Shown in pieces: positions 1 through 6,557 of a stretch of DNA of 6,557 nucleotides. The first letter of the stretch is position 1, and each line of letters starts with the position of its first letter. The DNA lies in contig CAIMBV010000091.1 of assembly GCA_903839355.1 (NCBI GenBank), positions 1 through 6,557 on the forward strand, given 5' to 3'. The translations under genes were made by a program, and so were the position numbers. Origin of the DNA: an uncultured Actinomycetes bacterium (GTDB taxonomy: Bacteria; Actinomycetota; Actinomycetes; Nanopelagicales; Nanopelagicaceae). The notes under the pieces were generated by a model, which did not search any database, was not told where the DNA came from, and was given only the letters and a program-made list of their open reading frames with translations.

Positions 1-784
<784 letters not shown>

Positions 785-2524
785 TTATAACTCCTGTGAA
801 TCCCAGATTGGAGCCATCGACTTAGCAATCACGATGTCATCGTTTGATGTTCCGGCCGCCACCATTGGCCAGACCATCGCATCGCGATGAACGCTGAAGT
901 CGACAACTACAGGTCGATCATTAATAGCCATTGCCTCATTGATAACGCGATCAACATCTTCTTTACTCTCGCAACGAAGTCCAACGCAACCCATCGCCTC
1001 GGCCAGCTTTGCAAAGTCTGGAATGCGCTTTGAGTGCAGATCGGTGTTGGAGTAACGCTCGTTGTAGAACAGGGTCTGCCATTGGCGAACCATGCCGAGC
1101 GATTCATTATTGATAATCGCTACCTTGATAGGAATATTGTTGAGCGCACAAGTAACCAACTCTTGATTGGTCATCTGGAAACAACCATCTCCATCAATCG
1201 CCCAGACCACAGTATCTGGCGCTCCGACTTTGGCTCCCATTGCAGCAGGTACTGCAAAACCCATAGTTCCAAGTCCACCCGAGTTGATCCAGGTACGAGG
1301 CTTCTCGTAGTTAACAAATTGGGAAGACCACATCTGATGCTGGCCAACGCCTGCCACATAGATCGCATCAGGTCCTGCGATCTGACCTAGTCGTTGAATG
1401 ACATATTGAGGTGAGACAGAACCATCGGTTGGCTCATCAAATCCAAGCGGGTAGCGAGCGCGCCAACTATTGCACTGCTCCCACCAAGCGGCGAGATCTG
1501 GCTTCGACTTAGCAAATTGCTTCTGGAGTTCTGGAAGTAGCGCGTTTATGGTCGCCTTGAGGTCACCAACGAGCGCGACATCAACGATGCGGTTCTTGCC
1601 GATTTCCGCTGGATCGATATCTGCATGAATAATTTTGGCGTTCGGTGCGAAGGATGAAAGCTTTCCTGTAACACGATCATCAAAGCGTGCACCAAGAGTG
1701 ATCAAGAGATCTGCCTTTTGCAACGCCGTTACAGCAGCAACGGTTCCGTGCATTCCAGGCATACCGAGATGTTGCGGATGGCTATCGGGGAATGAACCTA
1801 GTGCCATAAGAGTGGTTACAACTGGTGCGCCAGTTAATTCAGCGAGCTTCATGAGTTCGGCCGAGGCGTTGGATTTGATCATTCCGCCACCAACGTAGAG
1901 AACAGGACTTGAAGATTGTGCAATCAGCGCAGCAGCATCTCGAATCGACTCAGGGGTTGGATCCATCACGGGGTTATAACCAGGAAGTGACAAACTCTCT
2001 GGCCAGTTAAAGTCGGTCATCTTGGTCAGTGCATCTTTGGCGATATCAACAAGAACTGCTCCAGGACGACCGGTGCCGGCAATATGAAATGCCTCGGCGA
2101 TGGCGCGCGGAATATCTTGCGGATCTGTAATCAAAAAGTTGTGTTTAGTGACCGGCATCGTTATGCCACGAATATCGGCCTCTTGAAAGGCATCGGTTCC
2201 GATCGCCGCAGAGGCAACCTGACCCGTAATCGCAACGATGGGTACTGAATCCATCTGAGCATCCGCCAATGGAGTGACCAAGTTGGTAGCGCCAGGGCCA
2301 GAGGTAGCGATACAGACGCCAACTCGACCGGTTGCCTGGGCGTAGCCGGTAGCGGCGTGGCCAGCCCCCTGTTCATGGCGAACCAAGATATGGCGGATTG
2401 AACTATCAAAGATGGGGTCGTATGCAGGAAGGATTGCTCCTCCAGGGATACCGAACATGACATCCACACCAGCAGCCTCCAGAGATTTCACGAGCGACTG
2501 CGCTCCTGTGACTTGTGCTGACAT
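785..2524 (-). CDS. ilvB: Acetohydroxyacid (acetolactate) synthase large, catalytic subunit
   Basis: Thiamine-diphosphate enzyme that condenses two pyruvates to 2-acetolactate, or pyruvate with 2-oxobutyrate to acetohydroxybutyrate. From the start chosen here it is 579 aa, typical for the family. The N-terminal ThDP domain carries GIPGGA (25-30) and the catalytic glutamate E51 in [10 protein letters not shown]. The middle domain has [11 protein letters not shown] (278-288), part of the FAD-binding region. The C-terminal ThDP domain has GDG (445-447) and NN (472-473), the Mg/ThDP motif, and W482 near the active-site entrance. An ATG at 2530 would add two residues but directly abuts the Shine-Dalgarno sequence, so ATG 2524 is preferred. 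The gene is first in ilvBNC, behind a leader-peptide attenuator, and is directly joined to ilvN. Catabolic acetolactate synthase is unlikely given the adjacent ilvN and ilvC. Confidence 0.97.
   Translation of the reverse strand: MSAQVTGAQSLVKSLEAAGVDVMFGIPGGAILPAYDPIFDSSIRHILVRHEQGAGHAATGYAQATGRVGVCIATSGPGATNLVTPLADAQMDSVPIVAITGQVASAAIGTDAFQEADIRGITMPVTKHNFLITDPQDIPRAIAEAFHIAGTGRPGAVLVDIAKDALTKMTDFNWPESLSLPGYNPVMDPTPESIRDAAALIAQSSSPVLYVGGGMIKSNASAELMKLAELTGAPVVTTLMALGSFPDSHPQHLGMPGMHGTVAAVTALQKADLLITLGARFDDRVTGKLSSFAPNAKIIHADIDPAEIGKNRIVDVALVGDLKATINALLPELQKQFAKSKPDLAAWWEQCNSWRARYPLGFDEPTDGSVSPQYVIQRLGQIAGPDAIYVAGVGQHQMWSSQFVNYEKPRTWINSGGLGTMGFAVPAAMGAKVGAPDTVVWAIDGDGCFQMTNQELVTCALNNIPIKVAIINNESLGMVRQWQTLFYNERYSNTDLHSKRIPDFAKLAEAMGCVGLRCESKEDVDRVINEAMAINDRPVVVDFSVHRDAMVWPMVAAGTSNDDIVIAKSMAPIWDSQEL
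790..795 (-). promoter_or_regulatory. Ribosome binding site of ilvN, inside the end of ilvB
   Basis: AGGAGT on the minus strand lies within the last codons of ilvB (in CAG GAG TTA). The AGGAG core is 6 nt from the ilvN ATG at 784. The ilvB stop TAA and the ilvN ATG are directly adjacent with no base between, so translation of the two AHAS subunits is probably coupled. Confidence 0.8.
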
Positions 2525-2530
2525 GTTCAT

Positions 2531-2537
2531 CTCCTTT
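2531..2537 (-). promoter_or_regulatory. Ribosome binding site that decides the ilvB start
   Basis: AAAGGAG on the minus strand is followed by ATGAAC and then ATG. The first ATG (2528-2530) touches the Shine-Dalgarno core with no spacer. The second (2522-2524) is 6 nt away, the normal distance. The second ATG is therefore the likely start. Confidence 0.8.
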
Positions 2538-2568
2538 CGGCTGATTTACTGGACTATCTTCTCAAGAC

Positions 2569-2584
2569 ATTTCATCCGTGAAAT
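2569..2584 (-). other. Small hairpin just after the attenuator terminator
   Basis: ATTTCA, loop CGGA, TGAAAT form a perfect 6-bp stem on the transcript, extendable by two G-U wobbles on the outside. Its 5' arm uses the last four bases of the terminator's U-rich tail. It could only form after RNA polymerase has read through. It may be an mRNA 5'-end stabiliser after processing, or simply chance. Confidence 0.35.
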
Positions 2585-2613
2585 ACGAAACCCCTCAGTT
2601 TTCACTGAGGGGT
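2581..2613 (-). terminator. Rho-independent terminator in the ilvB leader (attenuator)
   Basis: On the minus strand CCCCTCAGT, a GAAA tetraloop and the exact complement form a 9-bp GC-rich stem, 10 bp with the flanking A-T pair. It is followed by TTTCGTATTT. It lies 20 nt past the leader-peptide stop and about 55 nt before the ilvB start, so it can stop transcription before ilvBNC. No gene ends here that would need a terminator, and the T-rich tail points toward ilvB only, which supports a role in attenuation. Confidence 0.9.
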
Positions 2614-2646
2614 AGCGCACCATCTAGTCAGACTAGATCGCGCGCT
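2614..2646 (-). promoter_or_regulatory. Leader hairpin overlapping the end of the leader peptide ORF
   Basis: A 33-nt imperfect hairpin with 15 positions per arm and loop CTG. The base AGCGC/GCGCT pairs perfectly, followed by a G-U wobble, a C-G pair, a G-G mismatch, and then ATCTAGT/ACTAGAT. That gives 13 Watson-Crick pairs, one wobble and one mismatch. Its 5' arm contains most of the last codons of the leader peptide and its stop TAG, so a translating ribosome must melt it. It ends directly beside the terminator stem. It could be a polymerase pause hairpin or part of the ribosome-sensing switch; I do not see it overlap the terminator stem. Confidence 0.7.
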
Positions 2647-2671
2647 CTCGAATCACCACTGATGATGTCAT
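2633..2671 (-). CDS. ilvB leader peptide MTSSVVIRERAI (attenuator peptide)
   Basis: A 12-codon ORF ATG...TAG giving MTSSVVIRERAI. Four of its twelve residues are valine or isoleucine, with a Val-Val-Ile run at residues 5-7 and Ile as the last codon. These are end products of the pathway encoded downstream. It lies between a good promoter and a strong intrinsic terminator, the standard architecture of ribosome-mediated attenuation; a valine-rich leader peptide is known upstream of ilvBNC in Corynebacterium glutamicum. No Shine-Dalgarno sequence precedes the ATG. Instead the ATG falls at the predicted transcription start, so translation would be leaderless, which is common in Actinobacteria. 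The peptide itself probably has no function beyond being translated. Shortness is the main uncertainty; context is the main support. Confidence 0.85.
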   Translation of the reverse strand: MTSSVVIRERAI

Positions 2672-2677
2672 GGGCTA

Positions 2678-2706
2678 ATTGTCGCTGGTCGAGTAAGCCT
2701 CGTCAA
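2678..2706 (-). promoter_or_regulatory. Promoter of the ilvB leader and ilvBNC
   Basis: The minus strand shows TTGACG (2701-2706) as -35 box, a 17-nt spacer, and GACAAT (2678-2683) as -10 box. The -35 matches the sigma-70 consensus at five of six bases and the -10 at four of six, with ideal spacing. Transcription should start about 7 nt downstream, at or next to the A of the leader ATG (2671). Confidence 0.75.
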
Positions 2707-2710
2707 CCCC

Positions 2711-2726
2711 TGAGATAAGGATCTCA
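2711..2726 (-). promoter_or_regulatory. Promoter-proximal palindrome TGAGAT-N4-ATCTCA, candidate operator
   Basis: A perfect 16-bp inverted repeat with 6-bp arms, ending 4 bp upstream of the -35 box and centred near -48 relative to the predicted start. It shares the outer half-sites TGAGA-N6-TCTCA with a second palindrome 21 bp upstream. The position suits a dimeric activator or repressor. As an RNA hairpin it lacks a following U-tract on the minus strand, so it is not a convincing ilvD terminator. No regulator is identified. Confidence 0.5.
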
Positions 2727-2731
2727 TTATT

Positions 2732-2747
2732 TGAGAGGCCCATCTCA
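2732..2747 (-). promoter_or_regulatory. Upstream palindrome TGAGA-N6-TCTCA, candidate second operator
   Basis: An inverted repeat with 5-bp arms and 6-bp centre, the same outer half-sites and total length as the promoter-proximal copy. The centre-to-centre distance is 21 bp, about two helical turns, placing both on the same DNA face. Each copy is associated with a preceding AAATAATG. It begins six bases after the ilvD stop codon. Confidence 0.45.
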
Positions 2748-2753
2748 CATTAT

Positions 2754-4439
2754 TTAGCCGCAGACCGCGCCTTGGGAGGCCGAGCCGACAACCTTGGAAT
2801 ATTTAGCCAGAACCCCACGACGATATTTGTGAGGAATTGGAGAGAAGTGTTTGCGGCGTTCGGCGAGCTCCGCCTCATCTACCAGGAGATCTAATGTCCG
2901 CTTGGCAATATCGATACGGATTAAATCGCCATCTTTGATGAATGCAATTGGACCGCCGTCGACCGCTTCAGGGGCAACGTGTCCAACGCAAAGTCCGGTA
3001 CTACCACCCGAGAAACGACCGTCGGTCAGTAAGAGCGTGGACTTACCAAGTCCTGCACCCTTAATAGCCCCGGTTATCATCAACATCTCGCGCATACCTG
3101 GACCACCCTTTGGTCCTTCGTAACGAATGACGACGACATCGCCCGCTTTGATGGTGCCGTTTTCCAGAGCAATCATCGCAGCTTGCTCACGTTCGAAGAC
3201 GCGTGCTGGTCCTTCAAAGAAATCCACTCCGACACCTGCGGTCTTACAGACCGCACCATCGGTAGCCAAGGTGCCATGCAAAATGGTGATGCCGCCACCA
3301 GCAGATAATGGATTTTGAATTGAGTGCAGAACTTCACCATCAGGATCAAGTGGGGTGAGATCTGCAAGGTTCTCCGCCATCGTCTTGCCTGTAACGGTGA
3401 GGCAGTCACCGTGCAAGAAGCCAGCATCAAGCAGGGCGCGAAGGACAACTGGAATACCACCAACGCGATCGATATCTGTCATGACAAATTTACCAAATGG
3501 CTTCAGGTCACCAAGGAGCGGAGTGCGCTCACTGATACGTTGGAAGTCAGCGAGATCCAATGGAACTTCGGCTTCGTTCGCGATTGCGAGGAGGTGAAGT
3601 ACTGCATTTGTTGAGCCACCGAGCGCCATCACAACTGTGATTGCATTTTCAAATGCCTTCTTGGTCAAGATGTCGCGAGTAGTGATTCCTTGGCGGATTA
3701 ATTCAACGACGGCAGCGCCTGCTTTAACCGCATAATCATCACGGCGACGATCGACTGATGGTGGTGAGGCAGATCCTGGAAGTGAGAGTCCGAGTGCTTC
3801 TCCTACGGCAGCCATTGTGTTCGCGGTATACATACCGCCACAGGCTCCTTCACCTGGGCAGATCGCGCGTTCAATCTCATCTACTTTTTCTTGGCTGATA
3901 AGTCCGCGAGCACATGCTCCGACAGCCTCGAAAGCATCAATGATCGTGACATCTTTTCCATCAACTTGTCCCGCCAAAGTCGAACCGGCATAGACGAAGA
4001 CGCTGGCGACATCAATACGAGCAGCCGCCATCATCATGCCTGGTAGCGACTTATCGCAACCTGCGAAGGTCACCATTCCATCTAGGCGTTCAGCCTGCAT
4101 AACAGTTTCGACGGAGTCGGCAATAACTTCGCGCGAGACCAACGAGAAATGCATTCCCTCGTGGCCCATAGAAATTCCATCGGAGACCGAGATAGTTCCA
4201 AATTGCATGGGGAATCCACCAGCTTCGATTACTCCTTTACGCGAAGCCTTAGCGAGGCGGTCGAGTGAGAGGTTGCACGGTGTGATCTCGTTCCACGATG
4301 AGGCAATACCGATCTGTGGTTTGACCCAGTCATCATCGGTCATGCCGACTGCACGGAGCATGCCGCGGGCTGGTGCACGTTCTAAACCATCAGTGACAAG
4401 ACCAGAACGAGGTTTCATCGGGTTCTTTGGCTCGGTCAT
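2754..4439 (-). CDS. ilvD: Dihydroxy-acid dehydratase
   Basis: Iron-sulfur enzyme that dehydrates 2,3-dihydroxyisovalerate and 2,3-dihydroxy-3-methylvalerate to the 2-keto acids, the third shared step of valine and isoleucine synthesis. It has 561 aa, the length of the shorter bacterial/plant type rather than the roughly 616-aa E. coli type. Candidate cluster cysteines are C55 (NEITPCNL), C128 (GCDKSLPG) and C200 ([12 protein letters not shown]). Their 73 and 72 spacing matches the [2Fe-2S] plant and mycobacterial enzymes as I remember them. GRFSGGSTG (474-482) carries the proposed catalytic serine region. The N-terminus with RSGLVTDG fits the ATG at 4439, preceded by AGGAAGG 8 nt away. It sits 4 nt after gatB and upstream of the attenuated ilvBNC unit. 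Sugar-acid dehydratases of the same superfamily are much less likely given these neighbours. Confidence 0.96.
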   Translation of the reverse strand: MTEPKNPMKPRSGLVTDGLERAPARGMLRAVGMTDDDWVKPQIGIASSWNEITPCNLSLDRLAKASRKGVIEAGGFPMQFGTISVSDGISMGHEGMHFSLVSREVIADSVETVMQAERLDGMVTFAGCDKSLPGMMMAAARIDVASVFVYAGSTLAGQVDGKDVTIIDAFEAVGACARGLISQEKVDEIERAICPGEGACGGMYTANTMAAVGEALGLSLPGSASPPSVDRRRDDYAVKAGAAVVELIRQGITTRDILTKKAFENAITVVMALGGSTNAVLHLLAIANEAEVPLDLADFQRISERTPLLGDLKPFGKFVMTDIDRVGGIPVVLRALLDAGFLHGDCLTVTGKTMAENLADLTPLDPDGEVLHSIQNPLSAGGGITILHGTLATDGAVCKTAGVGVDFFEGPARVFEREQAAMIALENGTIKAGDVVVIRYEGPKGGPGMREMLMITGAIKGAGLGKSTLLLTDGRFSGGSTGLCVGHVAPEAVDGGPIAFIKDGDLIRIDIAKRTLDLLVDEAELAERRKHFSPIPHKYRRGVLAKYSKVVGSASQGAVCG

Positions 4440-4443
4440 CTCT

Positions 4444-5946
4444 TTAACCTTCCTGTCCCAAGTGCTTCAACAATAATTCACGGACCTTTGCCGCGTCGGC
4501 CTGTCCCCCCGTGGTTTTCATAACTGCACCGATCAGCGCACCTGCTGCAGGAATATTTCCGCCACGAACACGTTCTGCTGTATCAGGTTGCGCTGCAATT
4601 GCAGTCTCAATCGCGGCCATGAGGGCACCATCGTCGGAAACAACTTTAAGTCCGCGCTGGGCGATTACCTCATTTGGTGAACCTTCACCTGCAATAACTC
4701 CCTCTACAACTTGGCGTGCCAACTTATCTGTTAGCTCACCGCTTTGAATGAGTGCAATAACTTCGGCTACTTGTGCTGCTTTAATCAAGGTTGTTGGATC
4801 TACCTCTCGCTCATTTGCCAGGCGTGAGACTTCACCCAGCCACCAGGTGCGCGCACGAGTTGGTTCCGCCCCAAGAGCGATGGTCTCTGCCACAACATCA
4901 AGGAGTCCGGCATTAACTAGAGATGTCATCTCTTTGTCAGGAACCGCCCATTCTGCTTTCAGACGTGCTCGGCGAACTGAGGGACGCTCTGGCAAGGTGG
5001 CACGCAACTCTTCAATCCACGCGCTATCTGGAACGACAGGAACGAGATCGGGTTCTGGGAAGTAGCGATAATCCTCGGCTTGTTCTTTAGACCGGCCCGG
5101 ACGAGTCTGACCGCTCTCCTCAAGGAAGTGGCGCGTCTCCTGAACAATACGTTCGCCTGCTTCGAGGCGATTTGATTGTCGAACGACTTCTCCGATGACC
5201 GCGCGTTCAACAGAACGCAGCGAGTTCACATTCTTAGTTTCGCTTCGAGTTCCAAGTTGGCCAGAACCGATTGGTGCCAGCGAAAGGTTAACGTCGCAAC
5301 GCATGGAGCCCTGCTCCATCTTTACATCAGATACGCCAAGTGAGCGGAGAATGTCGCGCAGTTCGGTGACGTAAGCGCGAGCAACTTGCGGTGCATATTT
5401 GCCGGTTCCGCCAACAATCTTCGTAACGATTTCGACGAGTGGGATTCCAGCGCGGTTGTAATCAAGGAGCGAGTAATCGGCGCCATGAATACGTCCGGTA
5501 GCACCGCCGACGTGGAGTGACTTACCTGTGTCCTCTTCCATATGAACGCGTTCGATCTCAACGCGAAATTGCTTAGGGCCTTCATCGGTCTCGATCTCTA
5601 CATCCAAATAACCGTTGATGCAGATTGGCTCGTCGTACTGCGAGGTCTGGAAATTTTTTGGCATATCTGGATAGAAATAGTTCTTACGTGCAAAGCGTGA
5701 GAATGGTGCGATAGAGCAGTTGAGCGCCAACCCAATAAGAATCGTGCTCTCGATAGCCTTGCCGTTTACGACGGGAAGTGCACCAGGTAATCCAAGGCAT
5801 ACCGGACAGGTCTGAGTATTGGGCGCTCCCCCGAACTCAGTGGAGCATGAACAGAACATCTTCGACTTTGTGTTGAGTTCAACGTGAACTTCAAGTCCCA
5901 ATGTGGGCTCGTACTTTGCGACTGCCTCGTTGTAGTTAAGAGCCAT
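4444..5946 (-). CDS. gatB: Aspartyl/glutamyl-tRNA(Asn/Gln) amidotransferase subunit B
   Basis: tRNA-binding and kinase subunit of GatCAB. It uses ATP to activate the side chain of Glu-tRNA(Gln) (or Asp-tRNA(Asn)), which is then amidated with ammonia delivered from GatA, so the cell can make Gln-tRNA without a glutaminyl-tRNA synthetase. At 500 aa it is full length. It opens with [13 protein letters not shown] (12-24) and has a zinc-type cysteine set C32, C34, C47, C50 (FCSCS and CPVCLG). The catalytic cradle includes [19 protein letters not shown] and the HMEEDTGK motif. The C-terminus is the helical tail/YqeY-like tRNA-binding region with [16 protein letters not shown]. The start ATG overlaps the gatA stop as TAATG, with only a weak GGCGG upstream, so translation is probably coupled to gatA. 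ilvD follows after 4 nt. Confidence 0.97.
   Translation of the reverse strand: MALNYNEAVAKYEPTLGLEVHVELNTKSKMFCSCSTEFGGAPNTQTCPVCLGLPGALPVVNGKAIESTILIGLALNCSIAPFSRFARKNYFYPDMPKNFQTSQYDEPICINGYLDVEIETDEGPKQFRVEIERVHMEEDTGKSLHVGGATGRIHGADYSLLDYNRAGIPLVEIVTKIVGGTGKYAPQVARAYVTELRDILRSLGVSDVKMEQGSMRCDVNLSLAPIGSGQLGTRSETKNVNSLRSVERAVIGEVVRQSNRLEAGERIVQETRHFLEESGQTRPGRSKEQAEDYRYFPEPDLVPVVPDSAWIEELRATLPERPSVRRARLKAEWAVPDKEMTSLVNAGLLDVVAETIALGAEPTRARTWWLGEVSRLANEREVDPTTLIKAAQVAEVIALIQSGELTDKLARQVVEGVIAGEGSPNEVIAQRGLKVVSDDGALMAAIETAIAAQPDTAERVRGGNIPAAGALIGAVMKTTGGQADAAKVRELLLKHLGQEG
4448..4454 (-). promoter_or_regulatory. Ribosome binding site of ilvD, inside the end of gatB
   Basis: AGGAAGG on the minus strand lies in the last gatB codons, 8 nt before the ilvD ATG at 4439. 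The gatB stop TAA and the ilvD start are separated only by AGAG, leaving no room for a terminator between them. This supports the chosen ilvD start and co-transcription. Confidence 0.7.
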
Positions 5947-6557
5947 TAGTTAGCCGCCAATACTGGTGCCTTGTCGAGGATTGGTCCGCCCCACTTAGAA
6001 ACGAGTGCCGCTTCCAACGCTCCACCAACTTGATACATGAGGTCATCTTTCATGGCAGCTGACATGATCTGGAATCCCACAGGAAGTCCATCTTCCGGAG
6101 CCAAGCCACATGGAAGAGACATTCCGCCGATACCGGCCATGTTGACTGGGATCGTGGCGATGTCATTGAGATACATAGCAAGCGGATCATTGACCTGCTC
6201 GCCGATCTTAAATGCAGTAGTTGGTGCAGTCGGGGAAACCAGAACATCGGCTTTCGCGAATGCTGCGTTGAAATCTCGCATCAATAGAGTGCGGACTTTT
6301 TGCGCCGATCCGTAATATGCATCGTAATAACCAGATGAGAGCGCGTACGTTCCCAAAATAATGCGGCGCTTTACCTCAGGGCCAAATCCTTCATGGCGGG
6401 TCAGCTTCATGACCTCTTCAGCGCTGCGCTCACCATTATCTCCAACGCGAATTCCATAGCGCATTGAATCAAAGCGAGCTAAGTTTGAAGAACATTCACT
6501 TGGTGCGATCAAGTAGTAAGCGGCGAGGGCATAATCAAAGGTAGGGCAAGAAACTTC
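5946..6557 (-). CDS. gatA: Glutamyl-tRNA(Gln) amidotransferase subunit A, C-terminal 203 residues; 5' part outside the window
   Basis: Glutaminase (amidase-family) subunit of GatCAB, which releases ammonia from glutamine for transfer to the activated aminoacyl-tRNA on GatB. The reading frame is open to the window edge and begins [20 protein letters not shown], well known as an internal region of GatA, so the gene is cut by the window and does not start at the TTG near 6512. Conserved blocks visible are [46 protein letters not shown] and [10 protein letters not shown]. The Lys-Ser-Ser catalytic triad and the glycine/serine-rich amidase signature belong to the missing N-terminal half. The stop TAA shares its last base with the gatB start. 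gatC is expected upstream but cannot be seen. Confidence 0.96.
   Translation of the reverse strand, partial: EVSCPTFDYALAAYYLIAPSECSSNLARFDSMRYGIRVGDNGERSAEEVMKLTRHEGFGPEVKRRIILGTYALSSGYYDAYYGSAQKVRTLLMRDFNAAFAKADVLVSPTAPTTAFKIGEQVNDPLAMYLNDIATIPVNMAGIGGMSLPCGLAPEDGLPVGFQIMSAAMKDDLMYQVGGALEAALVSKWGGPILDKAPVLAAN

Noticed and set aside
2545..2574. A second mini-ORF, MKCLEKIVQ, between the terminator and ilvB
   Set aside because: It lacks a Shine-Dalgarno sequence, has no enrichment in pathway amino acids and lies after the terminator, so it is probably chance.
2711..2747. The two palindromes as an intrinsic terminator for ilvD, or for plus-strand transcripts
   Set aside because: On the minus strand neither stem is followed by a U-tract. 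On the plus strand TTATTT follows each stem, but there is no plus-strand gene to terminate and the stems are short. Candidate operators fit better, though a weak antisense terminator is not excluded.
2525..2753. T-box or metabolite riboswitch in the ilvB leader
   Set aside because: I see no T-box sequence (such as the AGGGUGGNACCGCG core) and no recognisable riboswitch core. The short Val/Ile leader ORF plus terminator explains the layout better.
4036..4476. A plus-strand open frame of 146 codons across the start of ilvD
   Set aside because: It is antisense to the conserved N-terminal part of ilvD and runs across the gatB-ilvD junction. The translation is Ser/Arg/Pro-rich low-information sequence typical of a reverse-frame shadow.
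6510..6512. TTG at 6512 as the start of gatA
   Set aside because: The frame stays open to the window edge, and the 15 codons before it ([15 protein letters not shown]) are recognisable GatA sequence. The gene is simply truncated by the window.

Overview
The window is a compact block of housekeeping genes, all read on the minus strand. In transcription order (right to left) it holds gatA (3' part only), gatB, ilvD, a 223-nt regulatory leader, ilvB, ilvN and ilvC (5' part only). Base composition looks close to 50% GC. All five visible structural-gene stops are TAA, and the genes are packed with gaps of 0-17 nt apart from the one leader. The IlvN, IlvD, GatB and GatA sequences read like actinobacterial (Actinomycetota) proteins, and the gat/ilv layout fits that phylum. 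The moderate GC and tight packing would suit a small-genome actinobacterium (for example the freshwater Nanopelagicales, or a low-GC Microbacteriaceae), but that finer placement is a guess.

Region 1 (6557 to 2754): gatA-gatB-ilvD. gatA and gatB overlap by one base (TAATG), and gatB and ilvD are 4 nt apart. The aspartyl/glutamyl-tRNA amidotransferase genes and the dihydroxy-acid dehydratase gene therefore look like one transcription unit.

Region 2 (2753 to 2525): the only non-coding stretch, and the most interesting part. In order it contains two identical-geometry palindromes (TGAGA-N6-TCTCA) centred 21 bp apart, a good sigma-70-type promoter, a 12-codon leader peptide MTSSVVIRERAI whose ATG sits at the predicted transcription start, a 33-nt imperfect hairpin overlapping the end of that peptide, a strong intrinsic terminator, a small hairpin, and the ilvB ribosome binding site. 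This is the layout of a ribosome-mediated transcription attenuator sensing valine/isoleucine.

Region 3 (2524 to 1): ilvB-ilvN-ilvC, encoding both acetohydroxyacid synthase subunits and ketol-acid reductoisomerase. With IlvD they carry out the shared first three steps of valine and isoleucine synthesis and supply the leucine precursor. IlvBN makes acetolactate or acetohydroxybutyrate, IlvC isomerises and reduces it, and IlvD dehydrates the diol. Control appears to act on IlvBNC through the leader and through the valine-binding ACT domain of IlvN, while ilvD lies outside the attenuated unit.

I see no mobile element, CRISPR array, RNA gene or unknown protein family here. The protein-coding content is ordinary; the second looks are in the leader.
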